A stretch of DNA of 37,699 nt from NCBI GenBank assembly GCA_946056155.1, contig CAMGIP010000008.1:1-37699 (forward strand), read 5' to 3'. The notes under the pieces were generated by a model that did not search any database, was not told where the DNA came from, and saw only the letters and a list, made by a program, of their open reading frames with translations. Origin of the DNA: an uncultured Mediterranea sp. Its GTDB lineage: Bacteria; Bacteroidota; Bacteroidia; Bacteroidales; Bacteroidaceae. Positions 1-7,043 of the stretch are shown piece by piece (the stretch's first letter is position 1; every line of letters begins with the position of its first letter). A program made the translations under genes and the position numbers.

Positions 1-5
1 TATCT

Positions 6-1349
6 TTACTGCAGGAAGTGGTCGAAAAAGCGGAAGACCTCCTGCTGCATGGCCCGGTTGAAGAAATGCTTCTCATCCCACAGTCGGGTCACCAATAGCC
101 CATCGGACCCCTGCTCCTCCCATACCGACCGCAGATGGCGGTAAGCCTCCTCCACCCCCTCGATGGGGAAGAGCTTGTCGCGCGTGCCGTTGAAGAACAG
201 GGCAGGCTTAGGGCAAGCTATGGCCGCCACGTGCGGATAGTCCAAGTAGCGGCGCAGGCCCGGCACCAGCATAGAGAAGGCCGATCCCCCCTTGTTCTGG
301 TTGTTGTTCAAGGTCATCAGATGGTCGGTGTCATTCATCCAGCAGATGGAGGCAGAGACCTTCACCACCTCACTCAGCGCAGCCAGCATCCAGGAGCGGT
401 AAGCCCCCATGGAGAACCCGAGACAGCCGATGCGCTCCCAGTCCACATAGGGCAACGAGGCGAGAAACTCCGCACTGCGCATATCATCGGCATGGATCAC
501 CGAAGCCCAGGAGCTGCCCATCTGCATCAAGTTCGAGGCCAACGCCTGCTGCATGTCGTACTGGCTTCCACCCTCGCAGCCACGGTCGCCCCAGAAGAGG
601 GCATCCACACTCAGTACCACATAGCCGCGGGCAGCCAGAGAGTCCCCCACAAAGCTACCATCGTAGCACTTATCCACCCACTGCCTTGCATCCTCGGCAA
701 CAGCCTCGCTCACCCCGAACGGTCGCACCAGCTTCTCCTTGCCGATGGAGAAGTGGGCACCGTGGTCGTGCAACAGCACCACAGCGGGGAAGGGTCCTTC
801 GCCCTCCGGCACCAGCAGATAGCCCTTCACCCGGCTCCAAGCCGAGAGGTTGAAGCTGATTCGGTGAGCCGCATAACTCCTCCCCGTTTCCCCCTCCTTA
901 GATTCCACTCCCTTTCTCCTTTCGGTCGCTGTCAAAGAGCTTTCGTTTGTCGGTATCCTCCTTTCGGTCGCTTCGATGATCAGATTCCATTGTTCGGGTG
1001 GGGGAGGCAGCAGTTGCAGGCAGTCAAGCACCACCTCTCGCGCCCTGCTCTTCCATGCCTCAAAGTTCCGAATGTCACTCCTTCCCCAGGCCAGCGGGTA
1101 AGTAAGCTGCCCCTTCATCGCCTCGAAGAAGGTGGGCATGCGATGGGTAATCTCATAAGAATTCTCCTGTGACAGCAGGGAGAGCGGGCAGACCAAGGTC
1201 AGGGCGAAGAGCAGACAGAGCGGGCGCAAACGGCCAGATAGAGGAGAGCCAGCACCAGACAAAAGGGCTCGTATAGAGAGAGAAACCGTCAGGTGGTGAC
1301 CCCTCGATATGAGGCAAGTGAACAAACGGAAGTAGAAAAGATGTTTCAT
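6..1349 (-). CDS. Alpha/beta hydrolase (dienelactone hydrolase/acetyl-xylan-esterase-like), probably an exported carbohydrate esterase
   Basis: Motifs FPAVVLLHDHGAHF, GYVVLSVDALFWGDRG, nucleophile elbow GCLGFSMGAYRSW, and C-terminal ALFFNGTRDKLFPIEG...KHFF. N-terminal start uncertain; a hydrophobic stretch LLFALTLVCPLSLLSQ precedes the mature-like region. Confidence 0.75.
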   Translation of the reverse strand: MKHLFYFRLFTCLISRGHHLTVSLSIRALLSGAGSPLSGRLRPLCLLFALTLVCPLSLLSQENSYEITHRMPTFFEAMKGQLTYPLAWGRSDIRNFEAWKSRAREVVLDCLQLLPPPPEQWNLIIEATERRIPTNESSLTATERRKGVESKEGETGRSYAAHRISFNLSAWSRVKGYLLVPEGEGPFPAVVLLHDHGAHFSIGKEKLVRPFGVSEAVAEDARQWVDKCYDGSFVGDSLAARGYVVLSVDALFWGDRGCEGGSQYDMQQALASNLMQMGSSWASVIHADDMRSAEFLASLPYVDWERIGCLGFSMGAYRSWMLAALSEVVKVSASICWMNDTDHLMTLNNNQNKGGSAFSMLVPGLRRYLDYPHVAAIACPKPALFFNGTRDKLFPIEGVEEAYRHLRSVWEEQGSDGLLVTRLWDEKHFFNRAMQQEVFRFFDHFLQ

Positions 1350-1453
1350 GAAACAATCGGTTGAGCAGGTTTTACGCTACAAAAATAGCACTTTCAAACA
1401 AATTTTGCACATATCCTGCCGGATAATCTACATGGCCAATCGCCAAAACTTCC

Positions 1454-1461
1454 TACCTTTG
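1454..1461 (+). promoter_or_regulatory. Bacteroides-type -7 element TACCTTTG upstream of pectate lyase (no clear -33)
   Basis: TACCTTTG matches the TAnnTTTG consensus, 45 bp upstream of the ATG at 1506; no TTTG/TTG at the expected 19-21 bp spacing. Confidence 0.45.
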
Positions 1462-1505
1462 TCCCGTTGAAAACTAATAGATAAACATTTTATATTACGA
1501 CAGCC

Positions 1506-2648
1506 ATGAAAACGTTGCTTTTCCTGCTTTTTACTTTTGTATCTATAGCATGTTCCTCATCCCCTTCGCAGAGCGAAGAGCCGGAAATGCCCGGCACGCC
1601 CAATACACCGGACAATACGGTCAAACCGTCTAATCCTACCCCCGACAACAACCTACCGGCCTGTCCCGGCGGTTTCGCCGCGTTCACTCAGGCACCCACC
1701 GGAGGTAAGGGAGGCAAGACCCAAGTGGTGACCACCCTGGCTGAGCTCATCTCTGCCCTGAAGAGCAGCGAACCGCTGATCATCTATGTCAAGGGCGAGA
1801 TTACCTTCACCTCTATGCAGAAGGTGCTGGCCCAGAACAAGACCCTCATCGGACTGAAGGGCTCCAAGTTGGTGAGCACCCAACGTACCGAGGTGGACAG
1901 CAGTGGCAAGAGTACTACAGGTATCCTCTATATTCAGAACGGCTCTTCCAACCTCATCCTGCGCAATCTGACCTTCGAGAGTGCAGGAGCCTACGACTGC
2001 GATGGCAACGACAACCTCTGCATCGACGGTACCACCCGCATTTGGGTCGATCATTGCGATTTTCAGGACGGTGTAGATGGCAACTTCGACTGCAAGAACG
2101 CCTCCGATGAGATTACCGTCAGCTGGTGCCGTTTCCACTATCTGAAGGAGCCCCTTGCCGGAGGTCCCGGTGGAAGTGACGACCACCGCTTCACCAACCT
2201 GTGGGGCAGTAGCCAGAACAACACACAAGACCGTGGCCACTTGCGCACCACCTTCTACGGCTGCTGGTGGGACGAAGGTTGCCGTGAGCGTATGCCCCGT
2301 GTACGTTTCGGTCAGGTGCACATTGCCAACTGCCTCTACAGCAGTTCGGCTACCAACTACTGCATCGGTGCCGGCTACGAAGCCAGCGTGCTGGTAGAGC
2401 GTACCGTCTTCAGCGGCATCCCTGAAAAGAAATACATCTATAAGTCGATAACCGAAAAGGACAGCAATGGCGTGGAGCGTAGCGGCATCGTAGAGCTGAA
2501 GGATTGCGCCTTCCCTAACTCTCCCACGGCAGAGAGTCTCGGCACTACCTTCACCCCCGCCTATAGCCTTACTACCCTTCCCGTAAGTGAGGTTGAGGCC
2601 AAGGTTCGTGCCGAAGCCGGAGCTACGCTCGATGTGGAAGAGCCTTGA
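1506..2648 (+). CDS. Pectate lyase, polysaccharide lyase family 1-like, lipoprotein
   Basis: Signal peptide with lipobox-like SIAC|SSS; right-handed beta-helix pectate lyase motifs NLILRNLTFES, TTRIWVDHCDFQDGVDGNFDCK, ITVSWCRFHY, RHLRTTFYGCWWDEGCRERMPRVRFGQVHIANCLY. Confidence 0.88.
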   Translation: MKTLLFLLFTFVSIACSSSPSQSEEPEMPGTPNTPDNTVKPSNPTPDNNLPACPGGFAAFTQAPTGGKGGKTQVVTTLAELISALKSSEPLIIYVKGEITFTSMQKVLAQNKTLIGLKGSKLVSTQRTEVDSSGKSTTGILYIQNGSSNLILRNLTFESAGAYDCDGNDNLCIDGTTRIWVDHCDFQDGVDGNFDCKNASDEITVSWCRFHYLKEPLAGGPGGSDDHRFTNLWGSSQNNTQDRGHLRTTFYGCWWDEGCRERMPRVRFGQVHIANCLYSSSATNYCIGAGYEASVLVERTVFSGIPEKKYIYKSITEKDSNGVERSGIVELKDCAFPNSPTAESLGTTFTPAYSLTTLPVSEVEAKVRAEAGATLDVEEP

Positions 2649-2912
2649 TTCCTACAGTCCGCTCGGCTTACCGTCACCCTCTTTAGGGATAATTTACAAT
2701 GTCTAATTGAGTGGATGAAGTTCCTTTCGGTTGAAAGGGGCAGATGGGGTACGTACCCCTCCAAAAATAAACTGTGAACTGTGAATCTGTGAATATTTTT
2801 GCAGTCGTTAACAAAATCGGTGCAGATAGGGGTGCCGAAAAAAAACTGTGAACTGTGGAAACTGTGGAATTTGCGGTTGTTTACAGATTGCTCGTGTGGC
2901 ACCATATGAAGA

Positions 2913-2940
2913 AGGCCCGGTGATTCATTTCATCGGGCCT
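2913..2940. terminator. Hairpin aggcccggtga/tcatcgggcct
   Basis: 11-bp stem with one G-U pair and a short loop; weak downstream T tract. Confidence 0.4.
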
Positions 2941-3287
2941 ATCTTACTATGGATACCTTACGTTGACCATGATGATTTATTATTCTACATCTGCGTTGTA
3001 TCGTTACCAATACACCGCCACCGCTTTCCCTCACCTTCGCCTCAACATCGCCTTACCTTCGCTTTTTCGCTGCTTAGAAGGCATTGCAGGCAGACAATCA
3101 GTAGGAATAGAGCGAACAATGAGCAGGTCCGATATCTTCGTGGACTCCCATGAACTTTTGTTGCGGGATCCATTATTCCCTCCCGGAGCAGTGGAAGCCG
3201 GTTTTCTCTTTCCAAAAGAAATTAGCTTGATGTTTCCGGTGTGAAGTCTCGAGGATTTTATTTAATTCTGCACTGTTACCTACATAA

Positions 3288-3318
3288 AGTGGTATGTCGG
3301 AATTTCCGACATACCACT
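3288..3318. repeat. 31-bp palindrome agtggtatgtcggaa-t-ttccgacataccact
   Basis: 15-bp perfect inverted arms around a single central base; no coding context. Confidence 0.8.
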
Positions 3319-3537
3319 CAGCATGGCGCCATAGAAGAGAAAACGCACTTACCGAATATCGTAAATATCAGGTGAAGACCCTTTAGCCAGTGGAACAGGC
3401 ATATATAGACAGCAACAAGATACTTGGTAAAATTCCGTTCGCTCCATTCACGGGGCGGCAACGCTGTTCAAGAACGGCTACCTTCCGCAGCGGTACCTCG
3501 GCATAAATCCCTTCCCGCGGAAAAAAAGCAAAAATAA

Positions 3538-3569
3538 TTTGTTTATTCAAATAACTCTTTTTATTTTTG
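3538..3569 (+). promoter_or_regulatory. Candidate Bacteroides promoter TTTG-N20-TATTTTTG
   Basis: TTTG 3538-3541, 20-bp spacer, TATTTTTG 3562-3569; only 5 bp upstream of the ATG at 3575. Confidence 0.5.
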
Positions 3570-3574
3570 CCCAT

Positions 3575-5245
3575 ATGAAAACACAATGCCTGATAATTAG
3601 TCTGTTGGTTGGACTGTCAGTGAGCCTCTACGCTCAGCATAAAGCCTCTACGCAAAGCATCGACTCTTTGCGCAGGGGCTTTATGGTTGATGCGGATGAG
3701 ATGAAAAGGGAGTTTGATGATTATGTGCGCCAAGCACAGGAGGATTATCAACGCTATGAGGCTCAGGCGCGTATGGAGTACTTCCGCTATGTCGCTGAAG
3801 TGAAGCGCATCTGGGGCGAAACGGCTGACGGAGGCATCGTGGAGGATACTAAGAACCTCTGGGTGGAGTATGACAAAGAGTTTGCTTCTCGATCGGTGGT
3901 GGATTTTGAAAAGGGGGAGATTGTGGTTGAAGTGGTATTGAATGAGGAGGAGAAGAACGCACCGCAACTACGTGAAAAAAGATTAGAGAAGGCAGTGCGT
4001 CGTCTCTTGGAGAGCAGGGGCTCTTCCTGCCCCTACGCCTCGAAGGTGGATAAACAGGAACCGCTGACCCGACGTCCTATTCTGGAGGGACTGGTCGATT
4101 TCTCTCCCTATCCGCAACTGACAGGGGAGGAGTCTGTGCTCCTCGGTGAGGAGGAAGAGAAACTTTCCTCTGAAGTCGGCAAGGTGGGGAAAACAGGGCA
4201 CGTGCCGCCTAAACCACAAGTGAAAGGGAAGACCCTGCCTACGCACCGCAAACCGAATAACAGCTCGCATATACGTATTGGCCATACTTCCGCAGATAGT
4301 GCGGGCTCTTCTAGACACTCCTCTTCCTCGGATGACTCTTTTTCTGATGATGCTTCTGCTGGCTCTTCTGACCAATCCTCTGCAGTATCCTCTGATACCT
4401 CTTCTCGCGGCAGCCTGGCCTCCAGACGTATGGGTGGAGAGTCAGGTACGGTGGATAGAGGTGGCGCGACCTCTTCAAGGGAGAACGCACGGGAGAGGGC
4501 ACGGCAACGGGCCGGAGAGAAGGCTCAGAAGCGGGAGGCACAACGAGCTGGAGAAAAGACTCAACCGCAGAAGGGGACGGGACCGAGACCGTCGTTGGCG
4601 GCACGTATCATTGCTCAGCAGAGTGCTCAGCAGGTGACTCAGGTGAAGGGGAACGACGGAGAGGTGCGTCAGGTGGTGGCCATACGGATGAACATGGTTT
4701 CCGATAACCTCTCCCGCAACGCAGCACTCTACAAGGAACTTGTAGCCGAATTTTCTGACCGATACCAGGTGGAGCAACCGCTCATCTTTGCCGTTATAGA
4801 GCAGGAGTCCTACTTCAATCCTGAGGCGACCAGCTGGGTGCCTGCTTATGGGCTGATGCAACTGGTGCCCCACTCCGGCGGATGCCATGCCTACCGCTTT
4901 GTCTATGGCAAGGAGTGGTGCCCTACACGCTCCTATCTCTTCAATCCGCGCAACAACATCGAGCTGGGTACGGCCTATCTGCGTGTACTGCTCAACCAGT
5001 TTGCCTCAGTCAATGACTATGCCTGCCGCAGGCTATGTGCCATTGCAAGCTACAACACGGGCTCAGGTAATGTGAGCCGTGCCTTTACGGGCAATACCAG
5101 CGTGGTACAGGCGGTGCCCCATATCAATCGGATGGACTATTCAGGCTTATATACGCATCTGACTACCCGGCTGAGCACTAATGAGGCTCGCAACTATGTG
5201 GTGGGGGTGACGAGGCGTATGGATAAATACGTCAAGACACCGTAA
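3575..5245 (+). CDS. MltC-like lytic murein transglycosylase (DUF3393-like N-terminus, Ser/Arg-rich linker, C-terminal SLT domain)
   Basis: Signal peptide MKTQCLIISLLVGLSVSLYAQ; C-terminal SLT motifs FAVIEQESYFNPEATSWVPAYGLMQLVP, ELGTAYLRVLL, IASYNTGSGNV. The ORF-track start at 3539 is replaced by the in-frame ATG at 3575. Confidence 0.82.
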   Translation: MKTQCLIISLLVGLSVSLYAQHKASTQSIDSLRRGFMVDADEMKREFDDYVRQAQEDYQRYEAQARMEYFRYVAEVKRIWGETADGGIVEDTKNLWVEYDKEFASRSVVDFEKGEIVVEVVLNEEEKNAPQLREKRLEKAVRRLLESRGSSCPYASKVDKQEPLTRRPILEGLVDFSPYPQLTGEESVLLGEEEEKLSSEVGKVGKTGHVPPKPQVKGKTLPTHRKPNNSSHIRIGHTSADSAGSSRHSSSSDDSFSDDASAGSSDQSSAVSSDTSSRGSLASRRMGGESGTVDRGGATSSRENARERARQRAGEKAQKREAQRAGEKTQPQKGTGPRPSLAARIIAQQSAQQVTQVKGNDGEVRQVVAIRMNMVSDNLSRNAALYKELVAEFSDRYQVEQPLIFAVIEQESYFNPEATSWVPAYGLMQLVPHSGGCHAYRFVYGKEWCPTRSYLFNPRNNIELGTAYLRVLLNQFASVNDYACRRLCAIASYNTGSGNVSRAFTGNTSVVQAVPHINRMDYSGLYTHLTTRLSTNEARNYVVGVTRRMDKYVKTP

Positions 5246-5301
5246 GAGTCTGAGGTGTACAGAGAAAAAACGATTTACTAACGCGATAAAAAGATTACAG
5301 C

Positions 5302-7002
5302 ATGTTTTGCCCCGAATGTGGATATAAAATAGAGGATGAGCAGGCGCGTTTCTGCCCCGAATGTGGTACCTGTATCGAAGAAGTGGAATCCGATGCGGTT
5401 TCGGAACACACGGTGGGAGAGTGCTCAGCGCACGGGTTCATCCTGACCAACTGTCGGCTGCTGGCTGAGAAATTGGGGGTGCCGGCTCTGCAGGTGAAGC
5501 AGCTTATAGAGCAATACATCATGGCACGGCGCGAAGATGAGATGGACTATCTCTGCTTGGATGTGGACCATTATACCTACCGCAAGAGAGGGTTTCTCGG
5601 ATGGAACAAGAGCGTAAGCCTGAGGCCCGATTCTCCTTGGGAAGAGTATATGGAGTTGCTGACCGATGCGGTGGAACAGCGCCAGGGGGTCACCTCGGGG
5701 GAGGTGTTTTACCTATTTATTATAGGTAGCAATGATGTGATACCGATGCCACGGATCGTCCACCCCGTGGAGGGAATGGATGACCGCGATATAGATACCG
5801 ACTTGCTCTGGGCCTACCCCTATGGCGCGGCTATGGTGGAGGAGCTGAAGAGTCTGCATATCCTGCAATACGACCAGCAACTGCTGGTCGGACGGTTGCC
5901 CGTGGGTGAGGATACTGGCTTTGAAGAGCTGGCTGGCTATCTGCAACGGGCCGCGCAGTGCGGATGGGGAATCCCTATACAGGAGGCTTACGGACAGTGC
6001 GACCCTCACTGGCAGCGGGTTTCTACGAGGGTTGCTCAACCGGTGACACCGATGTTAAGAGACTTGGAGGGAAGGGTGCCGTCGGCCTGTTATGCCCATG
6101 GCTTGGTGCTCTCACCGGGGGTGACACTGCAGCATCTGCCTCACTATTTCCATCCCAATGCATCCATCTACTACTTCAACCTCCACGGCAGCAATGCTCG
6201 GGAGGCCTCGGGCTACTACGGCTGTTCCATGGAGCAGCCTCCTAAGTGTCATGCTGTCATGGCTCCTGCCTTCATGGAGCAGTGCGGGGTGCACAATGTG
6301 GTGGTGTGTGAGGCTTGCTATGGCGCTCGTCATATAGGCATGGATCGCAACCACAGTACCCTGCTCTCGGCCCTCTATCATCGGACCCTGCTCTTCCTCG
6401 GCTCTTCTCGCGTGGCTTGGGGAGATGTGGATGGTGCCCAACAACGTATGCCTCAACCGCAACTGGCTGATGTGGTGGCCTCTACCTTTATGGAGGCGTT
6501 GGGCAACGGATATTCGGCAGGCAAGGCGCTCTTTATCGCCAAAGCGGCTGTGATGAAGGCTGACCCTCACGTATCGCCCTATTCGGTGGCCACGGTGGCT
6601 GAATTTAATCTCTTCGGTGACCCTTCGCTTCTGATGGATGAGTGTAGCGAGAAGCGGGCTGGGGTGGTGACGGATCCGTGCGGTAAGTTGGGGCATGCTC
6701 AGGCTTATGGCTGTCGGGTAACTCAGGTGGAGAAGAAGGGTAGCCCATCGCTGCTCCAGCAGGTGAGGGCGCAGGTGGATGCCAATGTCCGGGAGATACA
6801 TGACCGGATAGGTCAGTACCTCTATGCCCAGTATGGCATAGCTCCGCGAGAGGTGGACCAGGTGCTCAGGCTGGACTATCCCGACGGCTACCAGGAGATG
6901 AACTTCAACTATAAGGTGGCTCGTCAGGAGGATTGGGAGGAGGTAGTCACCGTTATCACCTCCACCAAAGGCGACATCCGCAAGGTCTTCTCCACAAGAT
7001 AG
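5302..7002 (+). CDS. Zinc-ribbon protein with caspase-fold (C25/gingipain-like) peptidase domain, predicted cytoplasmic
   Basis: N-terminal MFCPECGYKIEDEQARFCPECG zinc ribbon; FYLFIIGSNDVIPMPRIV and LLVGRLPVGE as in C25 peptidases; candidate His in IYYFNLHGSN and Cys in VVVCEACYGAR; ...NLFGDPSLLM near the end of the domain; no signal peptide. Confidence 0.72.
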   Translation: MFCPECGYKIEDEQARFCPECGTCIEEVESDAVSEHTVGECSAHGFILTNCRLLAEKLGVPALQVKQLIEQYIMARREDEMDYLCLDVDHYTYRKRGFLGWNKSVSLRPDSPWEEYMELLTDAVEQRQGVTSGEVFYLFIIGSNDVIPMPRIVHPVEGMDDRDIDTDLLWAYPYGAAMVEELKSLHILQYDQQLLVGRLPVGEDTGFEELAGYLQRAAQCGWGIPIQEAYGQCDPHWQRVSTRVAQPVTPMLRDLEGRVPSACYAHGLVLSPGVTLQHLPHYFHPNASIYYFNLHGSNAREASGYYGCSMEQPPKCHAVMAPAFMEQCGVHNVVVCEACYGARHIGMDRNHSTLLSALYHRTLLFLGSSRVAWGDVDGAQQRMPQPQLADVVASTFMEALGNGYSAGKALFIAKAAVMKADPHVSPYSVATVAEFNLFGDPSLLMDECSEKRAGVVTDPCGKLGHAQAYGCRVTQVEKKGSPSLLQQVRAQVDANVREIHDRIGQYLYAQYGIAPREVDQVLRLDYPDGYQEMNFNYKVARQEDWEEVVTVITSTKGDIRKVFSTR

Positions 7003-7043
7003 GTGAACAGGTAAAGTAGATAAAAATCAAAAATGAATACGAT

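Noticed and set aside
135-1172. 345-aa ORF antisense to the esterase
   Set aside because: His/Gln/Arg-rich composition typical of antisense of coding DNA; the minus-strand hydrolase has the catalytic motifs.
2848-3244. Overlapping small ORFs in the 2.65-3.54 kb gap
   Set aside because: Compositionally unlike proteins, overlapping each other and a hairpin; treated as noncoding or remnant sequence.
5302-7002. Secreted gingipain-like virulence protease
   Set aside because: No signal peptide and an N-terminal zinc ribbon point to an intracellular protein instead.
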